Source: Cordilura impudica
Lineage: Eukaryota; Arthropoda; Insecta; Diptera; Scathophagidae
Length of the DNA: 64,000 nt
NCBI GenBank assembly: GCA_963682025.1
Contig: OY821517.1
Location: 232,423,081-232,487,080, forward strand
Direction of reading: 5' to 3'
Part shown: positions 24,754 through 35,948 of the stretch, in pieces
Position numbering within the stretch: the first letter of the stretch is position 1
Layout of the letters: each line of letters starts with the position of its first letter
The notes under the pieces: generated by a model
Told to the model about the DNA's origin: nothing
Seen by the model: the letters and a program-made list of their open reading frames with translations, nothing else
Databases searched by the model: none
Made by a program: the position numbers and the translations under genes

Positions 24754-25112
24754 ATGTCCGATTCGTTTTTCGATGATGCTGAAAACACATCAAAGAAATA
24801 CAGAAAACAAAGGTTTTACTCAAGTTAGTTGAGAGACGAGAAGCTAATGGGATAGAACAGGTCAAAGATGACGACTTTAAATACAGATGCAAGGCTTGTG
24901 AACAACTATTAAATTGCGATAAATCAGATCTAAGTATACATGCTAATAACCAATGTCTTAAAAAAATATCTTTTAAAACCAACAACCAAAATTCTGTTTA
25001 CGTTATAAGATCCCATTTGCAAGCCATTTTAATTAATTGTGTAAATTTTAAATGCACATCTAGCCATATAAGAGATGAATTATACAGAATAGTAAAAATA
25101 TTTTTTTTATAA
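24754..25112 (+). pseudogene. Unknown small zinc-finger reading frame with one frameshift
   Basis: ATG at 24754 gives MSDSFFDDAENTSKKYRKQ. A one-base shift at about 24811-24813 leads into a second frame that stays open to TAA at 25110-25112. The second part includes VLLKLVERREANGIEQ and CKACEQLL...SDLSIHANNQC, a CxxC plus HxxxxC arrangement like BED/C2HC-type fingers, then a segment with further Cys/His (about 118 residues in total). Base composition is richer in G+C than the flanks and the frame is unusually clean, which argues for real former coding sequence. It may be the N-terminal exon of a transposase or of a host DNA-binding protein; I do not recognise the family. Confidence 0.5.
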
Positions 25113-25427
25113 TATCTGTTGATTTTTTATATTGTTTTTATGTAATTCTAATGATATTCTTATCTTATTTTTTATGATATTTTTTTCGTTTTTATGTTAT
25201 TTTTGCATTATTGAAATTGAAAAAAGTAGTGTAGGGAAAAATGTAGAAAGCAAAAAGTGGGTGTAGGGAAAAAAGGGATTTTTTTTTCATTAGCGTAGAG
25301 ATTTCTGTAAAAATCTCCTGGCATCACTGGTACCTATTAAAAAACAATGTAAGATTTCATAAAACAATGCGACTATATCTGCTTTCTTCAAAAGCTTTCA
25401 TAAGACTAAATGAAATTGTTACTTATA
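25113..25427. other. AT-rich non-coding stretch
   Basis: Contains a short inverted motif (AGAGATTTCTGTAAAAATCTC, near 25297-25317). Nothing else supported. Confidence 0.4.
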
Positions 25428-25870
25428 CATGAAACACAAAGACGACAGAGGCTACACAAACACACGGATACAAATGCTACTGGCTACAATTGTAGTCGTG
25501 TAGTCAACTACTTAATTTTTTTGAAAACGACAGCAACATATAACAACAATATAAACAGCTGTTTTTATACAAAATCATTTTTATTTCAGTAGTGCCAATT
25601 ATATTTTTTTTAATTTTGCGATTAATTTTTCCAACAAAATAAAATATTTCATAGCACTAATATCTTTTACATATTTTGTTATATTGTCAACACTATTTTT
25701 ATTTTGTAGCCAACAAAAACAGAAATTAACCTAAGTTGACTACAGCAGCAAAAGTGGTCATGTAGTCGTGTAGCTGTGTTGGTGTCAAAATAATCGTTTT
25801 CATATAAACGTGTGTATTTTATTTTTGACAGGCTGTAGTCGTGTAGCCGCTGTCGTCTATGTGTTTCATG
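25428..25870. mobile_element. 443-bp MITE with ~30-bp terminal inverted repeats
   Basis: The left end CATGAAACACAAAGACGACA pairs with the right end TGTCGTCTATGTGTTTCATG. The inverted repeat continues imperfectly through GGCTACAC. The motif GTAGTCGTGTAG occurs several times in subterminal positions (near 25493, 25760, 25836), the pattern of transposase-binding repeats in hAT-type MITEs. No coding capacity. A target duplication was not resolved. Confidence 0.75.
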
Positions 25871-26859
25871 AGAGAGTTCGGCTAACTGGTGCCATTATGT
25901 ATATGTGTGTGTAAACAAAAATATGCGATATCCCAGTAATCATTTCGAAGATTGTTTTAACAAAAATCATCTTACTGTGTCTTCTTCGAGCACTTTTGAT
26001 GATTAAAAACTGATTAATCACATGCGGTATTAGAAAAAGATTAAGAAATGATTTTTGCTTACGCTTAAAAAGTGATTTATAGAAAAATTACATTAAATAT
26101 GACTCAAAAATAAGTCGAAATTAATCAGAAAATTGGATAAAAAAGGTTCCCAAGATGAGTCGGGGGTAAGGTAATATTTCCTCCCAACAAAAGAATATTT
26201 TGTGATCAGCAAAAGAGCGCATAAGCGCGGAATAAATCGTACATTAAATTCTCGGTAGTCCGGGAATGGCGTTTGCCTGCGCCAAAAATTAAATAATAAA
26301 TTTTAAAAATGTATTATAATTAAATATTATTGACATTGTATTATTATCATCTGAGAAAAAAATTTTTTTTTAAACACCAATTTTTAACAGGGTAGAATTT
26401 TATGGTTTCAATACTACTTTTGAATGCAAGTATGTACTAAAAGTAGAACCCTTAAAATCATACTATTTTTTGCAACCCTAAAAATTGCAACATTTTTTAT
26501 AAATAAAATTATTTATATTTTATTATTTTTAATATGCGCTTATTATCGAAATACATATACAGAATATATGAATATATGAATGTTATTTATAGTATTTTGA
26601 TATTTGCAACAGTAGTCTGTATGTATCAATTTGTAATATTTTGTGATCTTATAGAAATCGCAGAATATTGATATTGATTTTATATAGTTTCTTTTATTAA
26701 TTAATTAACTTAACTATTACACCATAAAATGTTGATATTGGTGAATTTTTATATTACTACCACAACGACCATAAAAACAACAAGTACAGCTGTGACAAAA
26801 TACAAAATTTAGAATAACAATATAGGAAAACATCATATTTTTTTACCTTTTCAGTGATT
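25871..26859. other. AT-rich non-coding stretch
   Basis: One less AT-rich patch near 26155-26285 (GAGCGCATAAGCGCG hairpin and GAATGGCGTTTGCCTGCGCC) stands out but matches nothing I recognise. Confidence 0.4.
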
Positions 26860-27322
26860 TCTCGGCACCTGTGAAACCTATTGTCACGATTAGAAAAACA
26901 GAAACCTCCTCGTGATGTTGGTGTATCAAGTGCCCTAGCTGTCCTATTGAGAACGTAATCGTGACAAGAACAACATAGTCAAATCATATTTTTTCAAGAC
27001 TTTTTTTACTCCATCGTTCCATTCTCGGGACCAGATAAACCGATTTGGACGATTTTAAATAGCAAACTTTTCAGGATGTTAGTGAATCATTTTTTATACC
27101 AACGATCAACCTAGTTGCCCGATTGAAGCCGTCATCGTGATTTCCACAGACGGACAGACGGACAGCCGGACAGACGGACAGACGGACATCGCTATATCAA
27201 CTCCGCTTGTTATAAGGATCACAAATATATATCTTTTATGGGGTCCAGATTTTTTTTCTAATTATTACAAACGGAATGACAAACTTATATATACCCTCTG
27301 CACACTGGAGTGGAGGGTATAA
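26860..27322 (-). mobile_element. DINE/mini-me-like repeat, minus orientation
   Basis: A GGAC tract (about 27146-27188, complement of GTCC) is followed by ATCGCTATATCAACTCCGCT and ends with a terminal stem ATACCCTCTGCACACTGGAGTGGAGGGTAT (about 27290-27320). This is a different subfamily from the copies at 10.6 and 22.9 kb. The distal boundary is approximate. Confidence 0.65.
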
Positions 27323-27773
27323 AAATTTCAAATAAAAAGCACTCAAGTAAGCTTTCAAATGATATATATATTGCTGAAATCCAATACTAAATAACAGAGT
27401 TATATACAAGTCAATGTCAAAATTTCGGAAGTCCATAACCCGGGAAATAAGCTCGACCGCCGAAAAAAAAAATATTTTCCTAGTATCATCCCAAAAACCT
27501 CTACCCAAAAAAAAAAATCGGAGCGTTGCCCCTAAACTCCACTTGTTCCTATCTCTTCAATATCTATTTCTGTATTGGTATGTTCCAAAATGTTTTGTTG
27601 CTCTATCTATTTTCCTTGCTTTCTTTTTCTTGTTTTTTCACATATAAATAAAAATTAAATCAAACCAAACCAGTGTTGTTTATTTTGCTACGCCATATTC
27701 GTTATGCGACTACTTTTACTACCGCGTCGAACAAATATGTGTAAAAAATTATTTTTTTATATTTTTACCATTT
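27323..27773. other. Non-coding stretch before the satellite array
   Basis: No gene recognised. A T/C-rich run lies at about 27560-27645. Confidence 0.4.
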
Positions 27774-27846
27774 GTATGTTAGTTTTTATGTATTGTCGAT
27801 CTTGTGTTGTAATAATAATTAGTTATTTATAGTTCGGTTCGAGATC

Positions 27847-28005
27847 ATGTATACATTTTCTAATACTAGAAAAGATAATACTTTATGCAATGTAAGAGAA
27901 ATTTGGAAAAAATTGACGACAGCGCTAGATGGAGTAGCTACTTTCGAACAAAGCGACTTGTTCATCTTCATCATCCTTCTGCCTATTGCTTCAACTCATG
28001 CTTAA
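27847..28005 (+). CDS. 52-codon frame repeated in each satellite unit (hypothetical)
   Basis: An ATG-started frame (MYTFSNTRK ... SILLPIASTHA-type end) is intact in five forward units: 27847-28005, 28346-28504, 28840-28998, 29338-29496 and 29830-29988. The sixth is cut off and the inverted copies have an extra A that shifts the frame. The C-terminal third is hydrophobic. Differences between copies are mostly amino-acid changing, so there is no sign of selection on the protein; conservation may simply reflect recent duplication. No family recognised. Confidence 0.15.
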   Translation: MYTFSNTRKDNTLCNVREIWKKLTTALDGVATFEQSDLFIFIILLPIASTHA

Positions 28006-30300
28006 TCAACTATTTAACTCAACATTAGAAAGAAAAGAACATGAGAAATGTTTTTTTTTTTTTTTTTCTTTCTTTTCATACGAGAGTTAGAACGAACAAG
28101 CAGAGTTTTTTCCAATTTATAGCTTTCTCTACATTAACATCGCTTGGATCAATTACAAATCTCGTAATGTGAAAAAAGCTGTTTTGTTTTGCCAACCGTC
28201 CCATAGATGGGAACTGTAATGGTATGTGAAATCTTAACAGATTTATCACAATTGCATTGGACCGTATGTTTTGTATGTTAGTTTTTATGTATTGTCGATC
28301 TTGTGTTGTAATAATAATTAGTTATTTATAGTTCGGTTCGAGATCATGTATACATTTTCTAATACTAGAAAATATAATACTTTATGCAATGTAAGAGAAA
28401 TTTGGAAAAAATTGAAGACAGCGCTAGATGGAGTAGCTACTTTCGAACAAAGCGACTTGTTCATCTTCAGCATCCTTCTGCCTATTGCTTCAACTCATGC
28501 TTAATCAACTATTTAACTCAACATAAGAAAGAAAAGAACATGAGAAATGTTTTTTTTTTTTTTTTCTTTTCATACGAGAGTTAGAACGAACAAGCAGAGT
28601 TTTTTCCAATTTATAGCTTTCTCTACATTAACATCGCTTGGATCAATTACAAATCTCGTAATGTGAAAAAAGCTGTTTTGTTTTGCCAACCGTCCCATAG
28701 ATGGGAACTGTAATGGTATGTGAAATCTTAACAGATTTATCACAATTGCATTGGACCGTATGTTTTTTATGTTAGTTTTTATGTATTGTCGATCTTGTGT
28801 TGCAATAATAATTAGTTATTTATAGTTCGGTTCGAGATCATGTATACATTTTCTAATACTAGAAAAGATAATACTTTATGCAATGTAAGAGAAATTTGGA
28901 AAAAATTGAAGACAGCGCTAGATGGAGTAGCTACTTTCGAACAAAGCGACTTGTTCATCTTCAGCATCCTTCTGCCTATTGCTTCAACTCATGCTTAATC
29001 AACTATTTAACTCAACATTAGAAAGAAAAGAACATGAGAAATGTTTTTTTTTTTTTTTTCTTTCTGTTCATACGAGAGTTAGAACGAACAAGCAGAGTTT
29101 TTTCCAATTTATAGCTTTCTCTACATTAACATCGCTTGGATCAATTACAAATCTCGTAATGTGAAAAAAGCTGTTTTGTTTTGCCAACCGTCCCATAGAT
29201 GGGAACTGTAATGGTATGTGAAATCTTAACAGATTTATCACAATTGCATTGGACCGTATGTTTTGTATGTTAGTTTTTATGTATTGTCGATCTTGTGTTG
29301 TAATAATAATTAGTTATTTATAGTTCGGTTCGAGATCATGTATACATTTTCTAATACTAGAAAAGATAATACTTTATGCAATGTAAGAGAAATTTGGAAA
29401 AAATTGAAGACAGCGCTAGATGGGGTAGCTACTTTCGAACAAAGCGACTTGTTCATCTTCAGCATCCTTCTGCCTATTGCTTCAACTCATGCTTAATCAA
29501 CTATTTAACTCAACATTAGAAAGAAAAGAACATGAGAAATGTTTTTTTCTTCTTTCTTTTCATACGAGAGTTAGAACGAACAAGCAGAGTTTTTTCCAAT
29601 TTATAGCTTTCTCTACATTAACATCGCTTGGATCAATTACAAATCTCGTAATGTGAAAAAAGCTGTTTTGTTTTGCCAACCGTCCCATAGATGGGAACTG
29701 TAATGGTATGTGAAATCTTAACAGATTTATCACAATTGCATTGGACCGTATGTTTTGTATGTTAGTTTTTATGTATTGTCGATCTTGTGTTGTAATAATA
29801 ATTAGTTATTTATAGTTCGGTTCGAGATCATGTATACATTTTCTAATACTAGAAAAGATAATACTTTATGCAATGTAAGAGAAATTTGGAAAAAATTGAA
29901 GACAGCGCTAGATGGAGTAGCTACTTTCGAACAAAGCGACTTGTTCATCTTCAGCATCCTTCTGCCTATTGCTTCAACTCATGCTTAATCGACTATTTAA
30001 CTCAACATTAGAAAGAAAAGAACATGAGAAATGTTTTTTTCTTTTTTTTTTCTTTTCATATGAGAGTTAGAACGAACAAGCAGAGTTTTTTCCAATTTAT
30101 AGCTTTCTCTACATTAACATCGCATGGATCAAGTAAAATCTCGTAATGTGAAAAAAGCTGTTTTGTTTTGCCAACCGTCCCATAGATGGGAACTGTAATG
30201 GTATGTGAAATCTTAACAGATTTATCACAATTGAATTGGACCGTATGTTTTGTATGTTAGTTTTTATGTATTGTCGATCTTGTGTTGTAATAATAAGTAG

Positions 30301-30545
30301 TTATTTATAGTTCGGTTCGAGATCATGTATACATTTTCTAATACTAGAAAAGATAATACTTTATGCAATGTAAGAGAAGTAATAGGCAGAAGGATGCTGA
30401 AGATGAACAAATCGCTTTGTTCGAAAGTAGCTACTCCATCTAGCGCTGTCTTCAATTTTTTTCCAAATTTCTCTTACATTGCATAAAGTATTATCTTTTC
30501 TAGTATTAGAAAATGTATACATGACCTCGAACCGAACTATAAATA
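30301..30545. repeat. Inverted-repeat junction in the satellite
   Basis: Arms at about 30301-30377 and 30469-30545 are near-perfect reverse complements, separated by about 90 bases (the partial inverted unit). Including flanking units, longer pairing between forward and inverted units is possible. Confidence 0.85.
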
Positions 30546-31055
30546 ACTAATTATTATTACAACACTAGATCGACAATACATAAAAACTAACATACAAAAC
30601 ATACGGTCCAATGCAATTGTGATAAATCTGTTAAGATTTCACATACCATTACAGTTCCCATCTATGGGACGGTTGGCAAAACAAAACAGCTTTTTTCTCA
30701 TTACGAGATTTGTAATTGATCCAAGCGATGTTAATGTAGAGAAAGCTATAAATTGGAAAAAACTCTGCTTGTTCGTTCTAACTCTCGTATGAAAAGAAAG
30801 GGAAAAAAAAAACATTTCTCATGTTCTTTTCTTTCTAATGTTGAGTTAAATAGTTGATTAAGCATGAGTTGAAGCAATAGGCATAAGGATGCTGAAGATG
30901 AACAAGTCACTTTGTTCGAAAGTAGCTACTCCATCTAGCGTTGTCTTCAATTTTTTTTTTCCAAATTTCTCTTACATTGCATAAAGTATTATCTTTTCTA
31001 GTATTAGAAAATGTATACATGATCTCGAACCGAACTATAAATAACTAATTATTAT

Positions 31056-31629
31056 TTTTATCATTCGTTTACAAATATTTTTGGTTCCTTTATTAAAGAA
31101 AAGTTGTTTTTCTACAAAAATTAAAATAATAATATAGAAGAAAATAAATAAAATATTATTCAATTACCGAGTAGATGATTTATTTACTTTATTCATCACT
31201 ACCAACAAATTGACAACTACAGAGGACTAGTGTTGCCACCACAAAACTATAAAACAAATGAAACGTTTAATAGCTAATTTTCTGTTATCACATGTTTATG
31301 AATAGTGTTTTCTAATAATGGTTTATAAGACAAAATCCGTGTGATAACAAAAGTATACTTTAGAGGCAAAGTAAAGTTATTTTATGAATTAGACCGTTAA
31401 TATTTAATCAAAGGAATTTAATTATGACTTTAAGTGTAATGTATAAATTTTTATGTTAGGAAAAAGAAAAACTGCTATGATGGACTTAAACATATCTTAA
31501 AATATAGTCGCTTATAATGTTTACTAAAAAATTAAGACAAGACCCATGTTGAAATTAATATCTAAAATTTTATACTTTCATTATTTTTAAAAAAATTATC
31601 AGTTAATTAGAAAGAAAAATAAACTTTTC
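31056..31629. other. AT-rich non-coding stretch
   Basis: No gene or repeat recognised. Confidence 0.4.
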
Positions 31630-31735
31630 AGGTTGATTGCAGTACTTGTGGCCGCGATATTCCTTGCTTAAAGAAAAAATTTTAGGTTGATTGCAGCACT
31701 TGTGGCTGCGATCTTCCTTTTTTAATAAAAAAATA
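31630..31735. repeat. Two-copy ~55-bp tandem repeat
   Basis: CAGGTTGATTGCAGTACTTGTGG at about 31630 recurs as TAGGTTGATTGCAGCACTTGTGG at about 31684, each followed by a GCGAT.TTCCTT motif. Confidence 0.7.
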
Positions 31736-31748
31736 TTAAAAAATTCTT

Positions 31749-31993
31749 AATATGGCATAGTTCTGGTCGCTCTTGCAGGATAAAACACTGATGGCATAGT
31801 TCTGGCCGCTCTTACAAAAAAATTCATAAAATGGCATAGCTCTGGCCACTCTTGCAGGATAAAGCACTGATGGCATAGTTCTGGCCGCTCTTCCAAAAAA
31901 AATTCATAAAATGGCATAGTTCTGGCCGCTCTTGCAGGATAAAGCACTGATGGCATAGTTCTGGCCGCTCTTGCAGGATAAAGCACAGATGTT
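31749..31993. repeat. ~39-bp minisatellite
   Basis: About six units built on ATGGCATAGTTCTGGCCGCT plus CTTGCAGGATAAAGCACTG, in which the second half alternates with a CTTACAAAAAAATTCATAAA version. Both minus-strand open frames across it are simple repeats and are not convincing genes. Confidence 0.88.
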
Positions 31994-32902
31994 TTTGTTG
32001 CTGCTGTTGCAGGTGTTTTGGCCACACCTGTTTCCTCTGTTTACGTTTCAATGATATATTAATATTTTTACGAAATATTTTGTATCATTGTGAATCAACA
32101 TTCAAAAATTTTTTGTTTAACTTCAGTCTATATTGTTTTAAAAACATTATTATTAAAATCAAGAGTTTATGAAAAATTTTATTTAGTTCCTTCGAAATTT
32201 TTTTTGTCACTTCTCTTCTTTTCAGGGATTTATTTTTTGTGTTTATATTGTTCTGTTTAAATTACTTTTACAATTTTAGATCTTGTTTTAAGATGATTCT
32301 TGTAGAATTTGCAAATAATTACTTTTACTTTTTTTCATCACCTTTAATATTTTTTCGTAAAGTTTAAGATTGCACACAGTTTTGGTTTTTCGTTAAAAGT
32401 CGTTTTGTAAATATTACTCATTTATAGAGAATTTATTTATTTTGTAGTTTTTTTTTTTTTTTGAAAAAATGTTTATATTAAATCTTCTTTCTCCTTATTC
32501 CAATTTTATGCTTTATTATACGGGAGCACGCCATATGGCCCTGTTCCCATGACGTGCGCCTGGCAGATTCGCCATATAAATGAAAAGTATTAAAATTAAA
32601 CAAATTTCAACCAACGTTAAAATAAAACCACCACTATTGTTGGATGTTTATTAATTATTGATTGTTCTTTATTATTTAATTTCTTTATATTATTCATTTG
32701 TTTACACAGCTTGATTGGATAGTGTATAAAAAATACCTACAAAGAAATACACATAATGACATACATATGATTTCTGTGTGTTATACTCCGAATTCATAGC
32801 ACAGCAGAAATCAAGAAAACACGCAACAGCAATTGCGTGATATGGCATGAGGCGTCATTGCACAATACCTTCGCTGTATCGACAATTGTTTATACATTAA
32901 CG
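31994..32902. other. Non-coding; possible distal part of the interrupted LTR element
   Basis: Mostly AT-rich. A GC-richer patch (about 32520-32580) contains CGCCATATGG. Sequence up to 32902 may belong to the LTR whose start is at 38915 (minus strand), but its far end could not be defined. Confidence 0.4.
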
Positions 32903-32943
32903 GTTCATAGTACAGCGTATGGCCAATGAACTTAAATGTAGTT
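32903..32943 (-). repeat. LTR (TGTAGC family), part left of the BEL insertion
   Basis: Joins seamlessly to 38812-38915 once the BEL element and one copy of its TAGTT duplication are ignored. The joined sequence matches 13391-13535. Confidence 0.75.
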
Positions 32944-33188
32944 TGTCTAATAACAAAGTCAATTCGTTTCGTTTGATGTTCATTTATAGACTAATTTATT
33001 TATAACAAAAGAACTTCTTAAAAATTATTATTTACATTAAAGCATTTAGTATGAAATATCGAATGATTCTACCGTTACGTTAATATGGAAAGAAAAACAA
33101 ATGTATGTAAAACAAAATAAGAAACAAATAAATAAATGTACGAGGGAAGTTTAAAAATTACTAAGGCAAACAGTATTTTTTATGAACA
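32944..33188 (-). repeat. BEL element 3' LTR
   Basis: 245 bp, TGTCTAATAAC...TTTTTTATGAACA on the plus strand. It is next to the purine-rich GGCTGGCGGAAA (minus strand, about 33189-33200), a weak polypurine tract. Confidence 0.93.
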
Positions 33189-33211
33189 TTTCCGCCAGCC
33201 TTGAACGACGT

Positions 33212-34780
33212 TCAACATTCCTTTGGCAATGGATGAAGTTTAGCAATAGGCCTTTTGAAAGTTGAATTTTCCGTCTTGACAGTAACTACTCTTACAAGAC
33301 CGTCGGTACCCAGCATGAGTTTCAATGATACGACCCAGCTTCCAGGAAGCGGGGGGTTGATTGTCCTCACGTAGCAAGACGATGAGAGTAGATACTCAGT
33401 TGACCAACGAGACCAAAAATATTGAGTTAGTTGTTGTACTAGTCGCCATTTGGATAATGAAGAAGTATTCAAATGACTGACATCTGTTTCTGGCAAAGCA
33501 TTAAGAGGTATTCCAACTAAGAAATGTCCAGGCGATATGTATGGAATATCATCCGAGTCAGCTTGGACTAAAGGCCGAGAATTTAATATGGCTTCAATTC
33601 TAGCTAGGAGAGTTGTCAACTCTTCAAAAGTAAGAGTAGCTTGACCCATAGTTCTTCGTAAATGAAACTTCATCGACTTGACTGTCGATTCCCATGCTCC
33701 ACCAAAATGTGGGGCACTTGGCGGAATAAAGTGCCACTGTATACCTTTGGAAGACAAAAAATTCGAAATTTTATTGTTAGATTTAAAAGAAGTTACCATC
33801 TGATGAATTTCATTAAGCGTTCTGGCAGCTCCACGGAAGTTAGTGCCGTTATCACTATGAATATGCGCACATAGTCCTCTTCTAGCAACAGATCGGTCAA
33901 GGGCGGCTAAAAAGGCATCAGTACTTAAGTCGGAAACGAGTTCCAAGTGCACTGCTTTGGTCACCAGGCAAGTAAAAACAGCAATATATGCTTTAACAAT
34001 TGGAGACTTTCGTCCAGTTCTTTGTTTATATAATATTGGTCCAGCATAATCACATCCAACTTCATAAAATGGAAAAGCAGCGTTGACTCTAAACTTGGGC
34101 AAGTCGCCCATAAGTTGCTCTTGGACCCGTGAACTGTAGCGAAGACAAACTCCACACTGCTGAGTAATGACTTTAACAATTTCTCGTGCACCAATTATCC
34201 AATATTTTTGGCGCAGTGTAGCAATTAACAACGTTATTCCGGCATGAAGATTTTGTATGTGTAAATCATGTACAATTTTGCGTACAATAGGACTGTCTTT
34301 ATGTAGAATTATTTGATGTTGGCTGTCGTATGATATATCGGCTTTAGTTAATCTTCCGCCAACACGTAGCAGTCCATCAGAATCTTGAAACGGTGATAGT
34401 TTCTTAAGTTTTTTATTAGTTAAGGTAGCGTGACCAATTTTAAGTGCCTCAATAACTTCAGCAAAGTTTTGTGTCTGGTAATATTTAAAAATTTCTACTT
34501 CCGCATGTTTCAGTTCATTAACTTGAAGGGGGAAGTTGGTTTTAGTTTTGGATTTAAGATTACTAAGATATCTGAAGCAGTAAGCAAGTACTCGCACCAT
34601 TTTAGGCCAACGGGAAATTGTTTCGTTTATTCTACCAATAACATCTGGGTTGTATGTGGTGGAAGCAAGAGCTACTTGATTACCAGGACGAAGTTCTTCA
34701 CTGGTAGTATTTTTCGCGGAGTCTTGGACTGGCCAGTAACTATCTTCTTTAGGCAGCCATGACGGCCCGTTAAACCACAT
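33212..34780 (-). pseudogene. BEL/Pao integrase region
   Basis: 522 codons open. The N-terminal part (WFNGPSWLPKEDSYWPVQ) is the linker after RNase H. An H-H-C-C zinc module follows (HDLHIQNLHAGI ... QQCGVCLRYS). The integrase core has D (VGCDYAGPI), D (IHSDNGTNFRG) and E (FGGAWESTVKSM), the DDE triad that joins cDNA to host DNA. The C-terminal domain (FWSRWSTEYL, IDNPPLPG-like) is typical of BEL pol. The segment itself is intact but is cut off from the upstream frame. Confidence 0.93.
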
Positions 34781-35948
34781 TTCGTCACTTATTAAATAAC
34801 TGGATTTAATGCCTCTGCTAGCAGCATCGGCCGGATTTTGTTTACTGGGAACATATCACCAGTTGAATCTTGGAATTGCTTCCAAAATATAAGATGTTCG
34901 ATGGCAAACTACATCCTCCAGCGTTACGCTGATAACAGAAGATAGATATTCAAAAAGTTGCGTTAGCTGCACAAAGTTCCAGCCGGGGAATTGAATACGA
35001 TGCAATTGGAGCCACCTTCGTTTTAGAGATGACGAGGTTGGTGGATACTTTACCATCCGCGGATACCTTGCGACAGTAAATCACAGCGGCATAAGCGACG
35101 CTAGAAGCATCGCAAAATCCATGAAAGGTTATAATTTTCTCTGTAGAAAAAATAAGTTGGGGGATATTAATATTATTAAGTAAATGAAATTCTGAAAATA
35201 GTAATTTGATTTCATGTAATATATCATTAGGCACCGGCTCGTCCCAATCCGGATTTGATAACCACAAACGTTGAATAATTATTTCTACTGAAATAATTGC
35301 AGGTGAGATCCAGCCAAGGGGATCAAAAATTTTAGATATCTCAGAAAGCAAGTTCCTTTTGGTGTCAAGACAATAGTCTTTTTCTTTTACCTTATACGAA
35401 AAGCAGTCCTTAATAGGATCCCAAATAATACCAAGGAGACAAACTGTTATGTCTGAAGGGGTATCTACTATGCTTTCAATTTTATTATTATCTGGAATTT
35501 TTTGAAGAATTCTGCTATCATTAGTAGCCCATTTTCTTAGATGAAAACCGCCAGCCATAAGCAAGTTGTTCAGCTAGCTCTTGAGCCTCCTCTATTGTAT
35601 TAGAGCCTGCCATGCAGTCGTCGACGTAAAATGAGTTTTTGACGGCTGCACTTCCCATGGGATAGCGATTCTTTTCGTCGTCACTCAGTTGCAGAAGAGT
35701 GCGAAGTGAAAGATAGGGCGCAGGTCGAGTGTCACAGTAGTAAGCCGATAATGTTGAACCTGATCATGATGTGATTCACGCCATAATATACGCTGATAGT
35801 CTTGGTCACACTCACGAACGTTAATCATTCTAAACATCTGTTTAATGTCTGCAGAAAAACAGTATTTCTTGCACCTATATCTTAAAATTACTGCCACTAG
35901 GTCTTGTTGTAATATTGGGCCTTTAAGTAAGTTATCATTAAGTGATTT
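34781..35948 (-). pseudogene. BEL/Pao reverse transcriptase and RNase H region, broken
   Basis: After the TGA at 35949-35951 the frame continues (KSLNDNLLKGPILQQD, FSADIKQMFRMI). A shift near 35733 moves to the frame with RPAPYLSLRTLLQLSDDEK and FYVDDCMAG (the catalytic DD). Another near 35567 returns to MAGGFHLRKWATND (34950-35564, continuing through SIPRLELCAAN). A further break near 34965 precedes NPADAASRGIKS. Part of the RNase H region appears deleted and W-TGA-YVP at about 34856 is another nonsense codon. Confidence 0.88.

Larger units (their letters stand above)
27774..31055. repeat. ~495-bp tandem satellite, orientation reversed at ~30.38 kb
   Basis: Forward units start at about 27778, 28277, 28771, 29269, 29761 and 30256 (periods 499, 494, 498, 492, 495). 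They look about 98% alike, and most length change lies in one poly(T) run per unit. The sixth unit stops at about 30378, where the sequence switches to the reverse complement: a partial inverted unit to 30591 and another to about 31055. Every unit has a CCCATAGATGGG hairpin, a GGTTCGAGATC motif and a 52-codon frame. High identity implies recent amplification. Confidence 0.95.

Noticed and set aside
26200..26285. GC-rich patch considered as a tRNA or small RNA
   Set aside because: No cloverleaf or A/B box could be built beyond a short GCGC hairpin.
27835..28065. GGTTCGAGATC in each satellite unit as an RNA polymerase III B box with a poly(T) terminator
   Set aside because: No convincing A box upstream, and the last bases do not match the GGTTCGANTCC consensus.
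31747..32051. Minus-strand frames with repeated QNYAI / ARAARTMP-type motifs
   Set aside because: They come entirely from the 39-bp minisatellite; no start context or homology.
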